Source: JAIBJN01 sp963839745
GTDB taxonomy: Bacteria; Actinomycetota; Thermoleophilia; Gaiellales; Gaiellaceae
DNA: 64,000 nt
Direction: 5' to 3'
Assembly (NCBI GenBank): GCA_963839745.1
Contig: CAWIWC010000006.1
Span: 124,001 to 188,000, forward strand
Shown here in pieces: positions 56,728-64,000 of this stretch. The number at the start of each line of letters is the position of its first letter. Within the stretch, counting starts at the first letter, position 1. Under the pieces are notes generated by a model. It was not told the DNA's origin. It did no database searches and saw only the letters and a program-made list of their open reading frames with translations. Both the position numbers and the translations under genes were made by a program.

Positions 56728-57540
56728 TCACTTATCGCCCTCCACGAACTTCCGCACGGCTTCCTTCGGCTCCTCGGTCGCCATCGAGAGCGCCAGCCAG
56801 TCGCGCGCGTGGTTGACCGTCTCGTGCCAGGCGAGGTCGCGCCAGAAGTTGAGCTGCTGCTTCGTGTAGCGCACGGTCTGCGGGAGCTTGGCCGCGAGCT
56901 TCTCGACCAGCTCGTCGACCGTCGCGTCGAGGTCCGCCGCCGGCACCGCGCGGTTCACGAGCCCCCACTCCTCGGCCTTCCGCGCCGGGATCTCCTCGCA
57001 GAGAAGGATGATCTCGCGCGCGCGGCGCTCGCCGACCATGATCGGGAGCCACTGAGTGGCGCCGCCCGCCGGGACAGAGCCGTGCTGCGGGCCGACGTGG
57101 CGGATGTACGTGTCGTCGACGATGACGGAGAGGTCGCAGGCCATCTGGAGCTCGTTGCCGCCTCCCACGCAGACCCCGTTGATGCGCGCGAGCGTCGGCT
57201 TGCCGATCTCCCGCATCCGGTCGTGGGCGTCCTTGAACGCGCCGAACCACTTCCAGTACTCGTCCGGCTTGCCGAGGTAGTCGCGGCTCCACGCCTTCAG
57301 GTCGGCGCCAACGCAGAACGCCCGCCCGGCGCCGGTGACCACGACGACGCGGATCGAATCGTCCCAGGACGCGTCCTCGCACGCACGTGCGATCTCCCGC
57401 AGCATGCGGAAGTCGAACGCGTTGAGGACCTCCGGCCGGTTGAGCGTGATCGTCGCGCGCGGAGGCGCCTTCTCGTAGACGATCGCCTCGAAGCCGAGCT
57501 CGGACGGGTCGCGCGGCGCCGGGTAGGACGGCTCCGTCAT
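56728..57540 (-). CDS. Enoyl-CoA hydratase-family protein, 6-oxocyclohexenyl-CoA-hydrolase-like
   Basis: 270 residues. TITLNRPEVLNAFDFRML, GAGRAFCVGADLKAWSRDYLG and RINGVCVGGGNELQMACDL show a crotonase. The segment HVGPQHGSVPAGGATQWLPIMVG resembles, from memory, 6-oxocyclohex-1-ene-1-carbonyl-CoA hydrolases of anaerobic benzoate pathways, but those enzymes are about 100 residues longer. Coupled by ATGA overlap to the EthD-like gene. Substrate uncertain; probably aromatic or alicyclic acyl-CoA. Confidence 0.8.
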   Translation of the reverse strand: MTEPSYPAPRDPSELGFEAIVYEKAPPRATITLNRPEVLNAFDFRMLREIARACEDASWDDSIRVVVVTGAGRAFCVGADLKAWSRDYLGKPDEYWKWFGAFKDAHDRMREIGKPTLARINGVCVGGGNELQMACDLSVIVDDTYIRHVGPQHGSVPAGGATQWLPIMVGERRAREIILLCEEIPARKAEEWGLVNRAVPAADLDATVDELVEKLAAKLPQTVRYTKQQLNFWRDLAWHETVNHARDWLALSMATEEPKEAVRKFVEGDK

Positions 57541-57815
57541 TCGACGTCGGCGAAGTGGACGTGGAAGGGCACGCCCATCTCCATCGCGTCCTTGCCGGTC
57601 GCCATGAACTCGTCCGTGCGCGCGGCGGCCTTGAAGGCGTCGCGGTCCGGGAACTCCCACTCGGCGTAGTACGGGAACTTCGGCTCGCCCATCGGCGCGC
57701 CGAAGACCTTGCCGTGCCGGAACGTCCCGCCCGGCACCTGGCGGCAGAGCTCCGCGTGCTGCTCGTAACGGTCCGCGTCCGGCTCCTGCTCATAGACCAT
57801 GAAGACCCTGACCAA
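57537..57815 (-). CDS. EthD-like dimeric alpha/beta-barrel protein
   Basis: 92 residues. VRVFMVYEQEPDADRYEQHAE begins the ferredoxin-like fold of EthD/YCII-type proteins; MGEPKFPYYAEWEFPDRDAFKAAARTDEF and MGVPFHVHFADV complete it. The TTG start at 57815 has GGGAG six bases upstream; ATG 57800 would cut the first strand. Translationally coupled to the crotonase, so it likely assists that reaction or processes the same aromatic substrate. Confidence 0.75.
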   Translation of the reverse strand: MVRVFMVYEQEPDADRYEQHAELCRQVPGGTFRHGKVFGAPMGEPKFPYYAEWEFPDRDAFKAAARTDEFMATGKDAMEMGVPFHVHFADVE

Positions 57816-57914
57816 CGTTCTCCCTTTCGTAGCTGTCGCCCGCGAAGGATTCCCGATTCCGGCCGCGGGCGCACTGCGAGGGCCTCTGAGAGCGGGTCAT
57901 GCCAGGCGGCGACG

Positions 57915-57942
57915 CGCCGCCCCAGCATCGACTGGGGCGGCG
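57915..57942. terminator. Strong hairpin terminator
   Basis: CGCCGCCCCAG (57915-57925), six-base loop, CTGGGGCGGCG (57932-57942): eleven perfect pairs in the 207-base gap after gabT. Confidence 0.6.
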
Positions 57943-58022
57943 GCGCCGCGTCCGCAGAGGTCGGTCAGCGGAGCTGGGCTCTCCGCAGACCTTCCGTCCA
58001 CGCTCGGCCGCGGGCAGAGGGA

Positions 58023-59315
58023 TTACGTCCCGGCGCCCGCAAGAGACTCCTCCAGGATCTCGAGACCACGCTCGAGGTCGTCGTCGGCAATGACGAGGGG
58101 GACGAGGATTCGAACGACGTTTCCGTGCAGGCCGCAGGAAAGGAGCACGAGACCGCGCTCTCGGGCACGGGCGACGGTCGCGGCCGCCAGCTCGCCGGCG
58201 GGCGCTTTGGTCGCCCGGTCCTCGACGAGCTCGAGGGCCAGCATCGGCCCGAGCCCGCGGACCTCGCCCACCGAGCTCACCCGCGCGGCGATCCCGTCGA
58301 GCGCCAGGCGAATGAACTCGCCGAGCTCGCGCGCGCGCCGCTGGAAGGATTCGCCCGCCACCTCGTCGAGGACGGCGACAGCCGCCGCGCACGCGACGGG
58401 GTTGCCCCCGAACGTGCCGCCGAGCCCGCCGGGCCCGACCGCGTCCATGACCTCCGCCCGCCCGGTGACGCCCGCCAGCGGAAGCCCGCCGCCGAGCGAC
58501 TTCCCGGACACGAGGAGGTCGGGCTCGACGCCGTAGTGCTCGATGGCCCACATCGGCCCGGTCCGGCCGACGCCGCTCTGCACCTCGTCGTCGACGTAGA
58601 GGATCCCGTGGCGATCGCACACCTCGCGGAGCCGCGGGGGAAAGTCGCGCGGCATCGGGATGAACCCGCCTTCGCCCTGGACGGGCTCGAGCACGACGCA
58701 GGCGACCGACTCGGGATCGACCTCGGACTTGAAGAGGGCCTCGAGCCCCGCGATCGCGTCGTCAGTGGTGACGTCGCGGTAGGGGTACGGGCCCGGCGCG
58801 CGGTACACCTCGGGCGCGAAGGGCCCGAAGCCGCGCTTGTAGACGACCTTGCTGGTCATCGTCATGGTCAGGAGCGTCCGGCCGTGGAAGGCGTGGTCGA
58901 AGACGACGACCGCCGGTCGCCCCGTTGCGGCGCGCGCGATCTTGACCGCGTTCTCGACCGCCTCGGCGCCGGAGTTCAAGAGCAGGCTCTTCTGCTCGTC
59001 GCCGCGGCACGGCGAGAGCTCGGCCAGGCGCCGGCAGACGTCGAGGTACGGCTCGTACATCCCGACCATGAAGCACTGGTGGAGGTAGCGGTCGACCTGC
59101 TCGTGGATGGCTGCGACCGCGGCGGGCAGGCGGTGACCCGTGTTCTGGCAGCCCAGGCCGCCCGCGAAGTCGATGTAGGTGTTGCCGTCCGTGTCCTCGA
59201 TGCGGGCGCCCTCCGCGCGGGCGACCACGAGGGGCGGGGTCGACACGCCCGCGGCCACGTAGCGGGCGCGGGCCTTCAGGAGCTCGTCGGTCGCGCTGCG
59301 CTCCTGCGTCGCCAT
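58023..59315 (-). CDS. gabT: 4-aminobutyrate aminotransferase (GabT-like)
   Basis: 430 residues, class III aminotransferase. EDTDGNTYIDFAGGLGCQNTGHRLP, LLLNSGAEAVENAVKIARAAT, FDHAFHGRTLLTMTMTSK, LYVDDEVQSGVGRTGPMWAIEH (PLP Asp) and LVSGKSLGGGLPLAGVTG (Schiff-base Lys). Matches GABA aminotransferase; the aldehyde dehydrogenase at 60211 could oxidise the semialdehyde product. Other omega-amino acids are possible substrates. Confidence 0.93.
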   Translation of the reverse strand: MATQERSATDELLKARARYVAAGVSTPPLVVARAEGARIEDTDGNTYIDFAGGLGCQNTGHRLPAAVAAIHEQVDRYLHQCFMVGMYEPYLDVCRRLAELSPCRGDEQKSLLLNSGAEAVENAVKIARAATGRPAVVVFDHAFHGRTLLTMTMTSKVVYKRGFGPFAPEVYRAPGPYPYRDVTTDDAIAGLEALFKSEVDPESVACVVLEPVQGEGGFIPMPRDFPPRLREVCDRHGILYVDDEVQSGVGRTGPMWAIEHYGVEPDLLVSGKSLGGGLPLAGVTGRAEVMDAVGPGGLGGTFGGNPVACAAAVAVLDEVAGESFQRRARELGEFIRLALDGIAARVSSVGEVRGLGPMLALELVEDRATKAPAGELAAATVARARERGLVLLSCGLHGNVVRILVPLVIADDDLERGLEILEESLAGAGT

Positions 59316-59390
59316 CGACCGAGTCTACTCCCGGCCTCGCGAGATCACCTTGGCCCGCGCGTCCCAATCACGGGCGTTATCCTCGCCGCC

Positions 59391-59837
59391 GTGTCCGCGA
59401 CGTCCGTTGCGGTTGTCCTCTCGCTCGTCGCCGGCCTCGCGGGCTCGATCCAGGTCGCGGTCAGCGGCGCGCTGGGGAAGCGGATCGGCGTGCTCGAGGC
59501 GACGGCGTTCGGGTCGATCGGAGCGGCGCTGATCGTCTGCTCCGTCCTGCTCGTCGCGCGCCAGAGCTTCGGCGGGGTCGGCGCCGGCTTCCGTGAACCG
59601 CCATGGCTCTGGCTCGGCGGGGTCATGGGCGCGATCGTGGTCACGTCGATCACGTTCACGGCGCCGCGGATCGGGACGTTCGCGACGATCGGGCTGCTGA
59701 TCGCCGGGCAGCTCGCAATGGGCGTGATCATCGACGCGTTCGGCCTCTTCGGGCTGGAGAAGATCCCGGTCACGCCGGCGCGCATCGCAGGGCTCGCCCT
59801 GCTCGCCGCGGGCGCCCTGCTCGTCTTGAAGCGCTAG
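59391..59837 (+). CDS. DMT-family (DUF606-type) membrane protein
   Basis: 148 residues, five membrane helices. SVAVVLSLVAGLAGSIQVAVSGALGKRIGVLEATAFGSIGA and WLWLGGVMGAIVVTSITFTAPRIGTFATIGLLIAGQLAMGVIIDAFGL are the DUF606 (YdcZ) signatures. DUF606 proteins are half-size drug/metabolite transporter relatives that usually act in pairs or dimers. GTG start at 59391. Confidence 0.85.
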   Translation: MSATSVAVVLSLVAGLAGSIQVAVSGALGKRIGVLEATAFGSIGAALIVCSVLLVARQSFGGVGAGFREPPWLWLGGVMGAIVVTSITFTAPRIGTFATIGLLIAGQLAMGVIIDAFGLFGLEKIPVTPARIAGLALLAAGALLVLKR

Positions 59838-59869
59838 CCGCAGTGGTCATTCTCTGTAGAAGCGCGGCT

Positions 59870-60004
59870 TCAGCCTCGGAGGTACGTGAAGACGAGGATG
59901 CCGAGCAAGCCAATCGCTACACCGGCCAGCCATCGGACAGTGCGCGGCCAGAAAGCGTTCCACCACCGCCGCGAAAAGGACGGGGACGCTCCGTCTTCAC
60001 TCAT
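59870..60004 (-). CDS. Very short single-helix membrane protein
   Basis: 44 residues, ATG 60004 to TGA 59870. A polar start MSEDGASPSFSRRWWNAFWP precedes one membrane helix (WLAGVAIGLLGILVFTYLRG). No Shine-Dalgarno. It has the appearance of a real small membrane protein but could be chance. Converges on the DUF606 gene. Confidence 0.4.
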   Translation of the reverse strand: MSEDGASPSFSRRWWNAFWPRTVRWLAGVAIGLLGILVFTYLRG

Positions 60005-60210
60005 ACCGGGAGTATTGCGACCAGCGCCCGCCGGCGGCCCAGCCAGGTCTGGAGCCGGGACGCCCTCCCGGCCCCAGCCCCTTCGTGCAGCCGCAGTTCC
60101 GAGAGAGGGGCATTCCCAATCCCCTCGTCTTTACAGACGCTCGGAGATGAGAAAACGTGTGGCGAGCGTCCCGTTTTGGCGAGGGCGGCAGCCGGACAGG
60201 GCCTAAGGGG
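60005..60210. other. Intergenic region with several small hairpins
   Basis: About 200 bases between the small protein and the aldehyde dehydrogenase stop. Hairpins: GCCGGGA-CGCCC-TCCCGGC (60054-60072), GAGGGG/CCCCTC (60105-60126) and CGTCT-TTAC-AGACG (60125-60138). No conserved coding. Could hold terminators for the dehydrogenase gene (read leftward). Confidence 0.4.
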
Positions 60211-61683
60211 CTAGAGACCCCAGGGGTTTGTCGGGCGCGCGCCCGTCGAGAGGAGGACGCTCTTCGTCTCCAGGTACATCTGGAGCGTCTCGAGCGCCTG
60301 CTCGCGGCCGAAGCCGGACTGCTTGTAGCCGCCGAACGGCACGCCAGGGAAGGCTCCGTACGGGAGGTTGATCGTGAACGTGCCCGACTTGATGCTCCTC
60401 GCCAGCCGGTGGCCGCGCGCCGGGTCGCCCGTCCAGACGGTGGCGACGAGCCCGTAGCGCACGTCGTTGGCGATGCGGACGGCGTCCTTCTCGTCCTCGA
60501 AGGGGATGACCGCGATCACCGGGCCGAAGATCTCCTCCTGGGCCACGGCCTGATCGCTCGCGACGCCGGCGAGCACGGTCGGCGGGTAGAACGCGCCGTC
60601 GCCCTCGGTCGGTTCGCCCCCGGCGACGACCTCGGCGCCCTCGCCGCGCCCGGTCTCGACCATCCCGTGCACCTTCTCGCGGTGGGCGAGCGAGATCAGC
60701 GACCCCATGTGGGTCTCCGGGTCGAGCGGGTCACCGACGCGAACGGCGCCCGCCTTCTCGGCGACGCGGTTGACGACGTCGTCGTAGATCGACTGCTCGA
60801 CGAGGAGGCGCGAGCGAGCGTCGCAGCTCTGCCCGGCGGAGTAGTAGATGCCGTAGGCGGTCGACGCGATCGCGTCGTCGAGGTCGGCATCGGCGAAGAC
60901 GATCGCCGGGCTCTTCCCGCCCAGCTCGAGCGAGACCCGCTTCACCGGGTCGGCGCAGAGGCGCATGATCTCGGAGCCCGTCGCAGTGGAGCCGGTGAAC
61001 GAGACCTTGTCGACGCCAGGGTGAGAAACGAGGTGGGCGCCGGTCGTCGGCCCGTCGCCCGGGACGACGTTGAGCACGCCCGCGGGGATCCCGACCTCGA
61101 CCGCGAGCTCGGCGATGCGCAGCGCGGTGAGCGGGGTCGCGGCGTCGGGCTTGAGGACGACCGTGCAGCCCGCCGCGAGCGCGGGCGCGAGCTTCCAGCC
61201 CGCGAGCATGATCGGGTAGTTCCAGGGGACGATCTGGCCGCAGACGCCGACCGGCTCCTTGAGCGTGTAGGAGAGGATCGAGCCGCCGATCGGCCGCGTG
61301 CCGCCCTCGATCGAGCCGATCGCCGAAGCCATGTAGCGGAAGCTCTCCGCGGCGACGAAGACCTCGGGCTTGGTCGAGCTCACCGCCTTGCCGACGTTGC
61401 GCGCCTCGAGCTCGGTCAGCTCCTTGCGGTTGGCGACGATCGCGTCGGCGAGCGCGTGCAGGAGCCGCGAGCGCTCGTTCGGCGGCGTCTTGCCCCACGA
61501 GCCCTCGAGTGCAGCACGCGCGGCGTCCACCGCACGATCGACGTCGCCCGGCCCGCCGACGGCGGCCTTCGCGAGCGGACCTCCGGTCGCCGGCTCGACG
61601 AGGTCGCGGATCTCGCCGTCGGACGGCTCCGCCGTCTCTCCGTCGATGAAGAGCCCGTACTCGCGCTCGGTCGCCACAGCCAT
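60211..61683 (-). CDS. NAD(P)-dependent aldehyde dehydrogenase
   Basis: 490 residues. VCGQIVPWNYPIMLAGWKLAPALAAGCTVVLKPD (cofactor region), FTGSTATGSEIM, SLELGGKSPAIVF (catalytic Glu) and GQSCDARSRLLVEQ (catalytic Cys) place it in the betaine-aldehyde/phenylacetaldehyde/succinate-semialdehyde-like group. Nearby gabT suggests succinate semialdehyde, and nearby phenylacetate genes suggest phenylacetaldehyde; the sequence does not decide. ATG 61683. Confidence 0.93.
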   Translation of the reverse strand: MAVATEREYGLFIDGETAEPSDGEIRDLVEPATGGPLAKAAVGGPGDVDRAVDAARAALEGSWGKTPPNERSRLLHALADAIVANRKELTELEARNVGKAVSSTKPEVFVAAESFRYMASAIGSIEGGTRPIGGSILSYTLKEPVGVCGQIVPWNYPIMLAGWKLAPALAAGCTVVLKPDAATPLTALRIAELAVEVGIPAGVLNVVPGDGPTTGAHLVSHPGVDKVSFTGSTATGSEIMRLCADPVKRVSLELGGKSPAIVFADADLDDAIASTAYGIYYSAGQSCDARSRLLVEQSIYDDVVNRVAEKAGAVRVGDPLDPETHMGSLISLAHREKVHGMVETGRGEGAEVVAGGEPTEGDGAFYPPTVLAGVASDQAVAQEEIFGPVIAVIPFEDEKDAVRIANDVRYGLVATVWTGDPARGHRLARSIKSGTFTINLPYGAFPGVPFGGYKQSGFGREQALETLQMYLETKSVLLSTGARPTNPWGL

Positions 61684-61735
61684 CCCGCAGGACGATATCG
61701 CGGTGGCCGTCTCCGGGGTCGCGTACAGTCGGGAC

Positions 61736-62104
61736 GTGGTTCAGGCGCGCGTGATCCTCTTCGGGCTCGCGACGATCTACCTGGCGGGCGTCGTCGTCCA
61801 GTTCTTCCTTGCAGGCCTGGGGACGTTCGGCGCCACGACCTTCGACGCGCACCGTGCCGTCGGGCTGGGGCTCGGAATCGTGTCGCTGATCATGGTCGTC
61901 CTCGCCTTCGTCGGGAAGGTGCCGCGCTCGCTCATCGCGCTCACGTTCACGCTCTTCGGGCTCAACGTCGTCCAGCTCGTCCTCGCCCAGATCGACATCG
62001 AGGAGATCGCGGCGCTCCACGTCGTCAACGCGCTCGCGGTCGTCTACGTGGCGCACGAGCTCGTGCAGCGCTCGCGGCGCTACCTGGCCGCGCAGATCGG
62101 CTAG
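61736..62104 (+). CDS. DUF6220-like four-helix membrane protein
   Basis: 122 residues, four helices: ARVILFGLATIYLAGVVVQFFLAGLGTFG, FDAHRAVGLGLGIVSLIMVVLAFVG, LIALTFTLFGLNVVQLVLAQI and ALHVVNALAVVYVAHELVQRS. His in the second and fourth helices and the T-F-D-A-H-R motif fit DUF6220-type small membrane proteins. GTG start at 61736. Its stop and that of the thiolase share four bases (CTAG). Confidence 0.75.
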   Translation: MVQARVILFGLATIYLAGVVVQFFLAGLGTFGATTFDAHRAVGLGLGIVSLIMVVLAFVGKVPRSLIALTFTLFGLNVVQLVLAQIDIEEIAALHVVNALAVVYVAHELVQRSRRYLAAQIG

Positions 62105-63271
62105 CGCTCGAAGAGCGCGGCCTGCCCCTGGCCGACGCCGACGCAGAGCGTGGCGAGGCCGTAGCGGCCGCCACGGCGGCGGAGCTCGTGGAGGAGCGTG
62201 ACGACCAGGCGGGCGCCGCTCATCCCGAGCGGATGACCGATTGCGATCGCCCCGCCGTTGACGTTCACCTTCTCCGGGTCGAGCCCGAGCTCGCGAATGA
62301 CCTGGAGGCTCTGCGACGCGAACGCCTCGTTGAGCTCGACGAGGTCGAGATCGCCGGCCTCGACCCCGGCGCGGGCAAGCACCTTGCGCACGGCGGGCAC
62401 CGGCCCGATGCCCATGATCCGCGGATCGACACCGGCGACAGCGCCGGCGACGAAGCGTCCCAGCGACTCCACGCCGAGCTCGGCCGCTCGCTCGGCACTG
62501 GCGACGACCAGGGCGGCTGCTCCATCGTTGACGCCGCTCGAGTTCCCTGCGGTGACGGTGCCGTTCGCGCGAAAGGCGGGCTTGAGCGCCGCGAGCTTCT
62601 CGGCCGAGGTGTCCGGACGCGGGTGCTCGTCGCGGACGACGTCGCCCACCGGGACGAGCTCGTCGTCGAAGCGGCCTGCCTCGGCGGCAGCCGCATGCCG
62701 CCGCTGGCTCTCGAGTGCGAAGGCGTCCTGCTCCTCGCGCGAGACCTCGAAGCGCTCGGCCACGTTCTCGCCCGTCTCGCCCATCGACTCGAGCGGGAAC
62801 ATCTCCTCCATGCGCGGGTTCGGGAACCGCCAGCCCAGCGTCGTGTCCCAGACGGTCTGGTTGCCGCGCGGGTAGGCGCGCTCGGGCTTGCCCATGACGA
62901 GCGGCGCCCGGCTCATGGACTCGACGCCGCCCGCGACGAACAGGTCGCCGTCGCCCGCGACGCACGGCGTGGCAGGCGGAGACGACGGCGGCGAGGCCCG
63001 ACGCGCAGAGCCGGTTGACGGTGACACCCGCCACCTCCTGCGGCAGCCCGGCGAGGAGCGCGGCCATGCGCGCGACGTTGCGGTTGTCCTCCCCCGCCTG
63101 GTTCGCGGCGCCGAAATAGACGTCCTCGATCTCGCCCGCCGGGACTCCCGCGCGCTGGACCGCCTCGCGGATGACGAGGGCGGCGAGATCGTCGGGCCGC
63201 TCGTCCGCGAGCGTGCCTCCGTAGCGGCCGACGGGCGTCCTGACGGCGGAGAGGATGACGGCGTCGGCCAC
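62101..63271 (-). pseudogene. Acetyl-CoA acyltransferase (thiolase) with a one-base frameshift
   Basis: Two frames together give a complete thiolase. From ATG 63271: VILSAVRTPVGRYGGTLADE ... GVTVNRLCASGLAAVVSACHAV (nucleophile Cys). From about 62960 the next frame gives AGDGDLFVAGGVESMSRAPLVM ... GGAIAIGHPLGMSGARL (His) and LCVGVGQGQAALF (Cys). Normal thiolases read CHAV-R-AGDGD here, so one extra base in CGTCGCGGGCG (62953-62966) breaks the gene. The span of 1171 bases is 390 codons plus one, exactly thiolase size. It would act in beta-oxidation or the last phenylacetate step (PaaJ-like). Confidence 0.88.
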
Positions 63272-63322
63272 GCGCCAAGTCTATTCGCGGGACCTCGGCC
63301 CACCGCCTTCGACGCCGCGTGG

Positions 63323-64000
63323 CTACTCGACGAACTCGACGCGGACCGGGCGCTCGAAGGCGCCCGCTTCCTCGCCGCGGCGAAGGAGCTCGGCGACCGC
63401 CTGGCGGCCCTCGTCGCCGTAGTCCTCGGTGAGCTCGTTCACGTACATCCCAATGAACTTGTCGGCGAGCTCCGGCGTAAGCCCGCGGCCGAACTGGAGG
63501 GCGTACTCGAGCGCCTCCTCACGGTGCTCGAGGCCCGCCCGAATCGAGTCGCGGAGGACGTCCGAGAGTGTCCGGAGCGTCTCTGGGCCAAGGTCGCGTC
63601 GTGCGGTGTTGATGCCGAGCGGAAGCGGGAGCCCCGTCTCGAGGAGCCACCACTCGCCGAGATCGACAATGCGCTCGAGCCCACGCCCGCCGTAGGTGAG
63701 CTGGCCCTCGTGGATGAGGAGCCCGGCCTCGGCGCCGTCGTTCTCGACCTCCTCCATGATCTCGTCGAACGCCACCTCGCGGTAGCGGAAGTCTCCGCCC
63801 AGGTAGAACCGCAGCGTCAGGAACGCGGTCGTCATCCGGCCGGGGACGGCGATCTCGACCTCCTTCAACTCGTCGCGCGTCATCGGGCGCTTGGCGACGA
63901 CGACCGGGCCGTAGCCCGAGCCCATGCTCGCCCCGTGCGGAAGGATCACGTACTTGTCCTGAACGAACGGATACGTGTGCAGCGAGATGGCCGTGACCTC
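63323..64000 (-). CDS. mqnD: 1,4-dihydroxy-6-naphthoate synthase, 5' end beyond window
   Basis: 226 residues visible, running off the right edge. VTAISLHTYPFVQDKYVILPHGASMGSGYGPVVVAKRPM and FDEIMEEVENDGAEAGLLIHEGQLTY and LPLPLGINTARRDLG are MqnD signatures. It converts cyclic dehypoxanthinyl futalosine to 1,4-dihydroxy-6-naphthoate, the step after MqnC. Its presence here, 50 kb from mqnA/C/E, shows that the futalosine genes are split. The N-terminal part lies outside. Confidence 0.93.
   Translation of the reverse strand, partial: EVTAISLHTYPFVQDKYVILPHGASMGSGYGPVVVAKRPMTRDELKEVEIAVPGRMTTAFLTLRFYLGGDFRYREVAFDEIMEEVENDGAEAGLLIHEGQLTYGGRGLERIVDLGEWWLLETGLPLPLGINTARRDLGPETLRTLSDVLRDSIRAGLEHREEALEYALQFGRGLTPELADKFIGMYVNELTEDYGDEGRQAVAELLRRGEEAGAFERPVRVEFVE

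Noticed and set aside
57816..58022. Second copy of the palindromic element after gabT
   Set aside because: It has a strong central hairpin but no matching ends, no CTAG borders and no sequence similarity to the 36.9-kb element.
60731..63271. Very long leftward open frame running from the thiolase through the aldehyde dehydrogenase
   Set aside because: Only the first 100 codons are thiolase; the rest is out-of-phase, arginine-rich sequence behind the frameshift.
1..64000. CRISPR arrays, prophage, integrase, toxin-antitoxin or defence genes
   Set aside because: No direct-repeat arrays, att-like repeats, transposases or recognisable defence proteins were found.

Overview
The window is GC-rich (roughly 70%), gene-dense chromosomal DNA of an actinobacterial type. 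Genes butt together with ATGA/GTGA overlaps, GTG starts are common, and several genes appear to have leaderless promoters. I see no phage, transposase, tRNA, rRNA or CRISPR array. Menaquinone made by the futalosine route, an actinobacterial three-subunit bc complex with a b/c fusion, phenylacetyl-CoA catabolism and many enoyl-CoA hydratases suggest a soil-type Actinomycetota. The class Thermoleophilia is my best guess from general resemblance; nothing in the window proves it.

Layout. 0-11 kb: an unknown duplicated-domain protein, two SAM methyltransferases, a LysR regulator with an iron-type alcohol dehydrogenase, a surface-sugar set (DUF354 glycosyltransferase-like, CapD/FlaA1-type dehydratase, DegT aminotransferase), a DedA protein and a secreted phosphodiester glycosidase. 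11-26 kb: a leftward energy-metabolism supercluster. It runs ABC-2 exporter, hemB, hemL, a degenerate prenyl-synthase-like protein, a small membrane protein and ubiD; then, from its own promoter, qcrA-qcrB-qcrC, ubiX, ubiE/menG, polyprenyl diphosphate synthase, mqnE, a SnoaL-like gene and a VOC gene; then mqnA-mqnC. mqnD lies separately at the right edge. Together these make heme, the menaquinone head group and tail, and the complex that uses both.

26-35 kb: a membrane-anchored M23-like protein, a YmdB phosphodiesterase with no standard start codon, two multi-pass glycosyltransferases (one with a PepSY-like domain), GtrA, a PRC-barrel protein, Pcm, an alkaline-phosphatase-type enzyme and a cysteine-free thioredoxin-like protein. 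35-44 kb: a CHRD protein, a branched-chain-type 2-oxoacid dehydrogenase operon (lipid kinase, E1 alpha, E1 beta, E2) interrupted by a 165-bp palindromic element, and a very large fungalysin-type protease. 44-47 kb: a TetR-controlled phenylacetyl-CoA epoxidase operon paaABCD. 47-64 kb: PadR/HAAS pair, a Vps62-like membrane protein, an LVIVD-repeat secreted protein, three enoyl-CoA hydratases, HtrA-like protease, LtrA, GabT, aldehyde dehydrogenase, thiolase and partial mqnD.

Two points stand out. First, the palindromic element sits exactly in a TAGTG stop/start junction between E1 beta and E2, with CTAG on both sides; it looks like a MITE whose terminal repeat now supplies the E2 ribosome binding site. 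Second, four otherwise intact genes (SnoaL-like, paaC, Vps62-like, thiolase) carry one-base indels, five in all. Either the assembly has indel errors or these genes are really broken; raw reads would decide.
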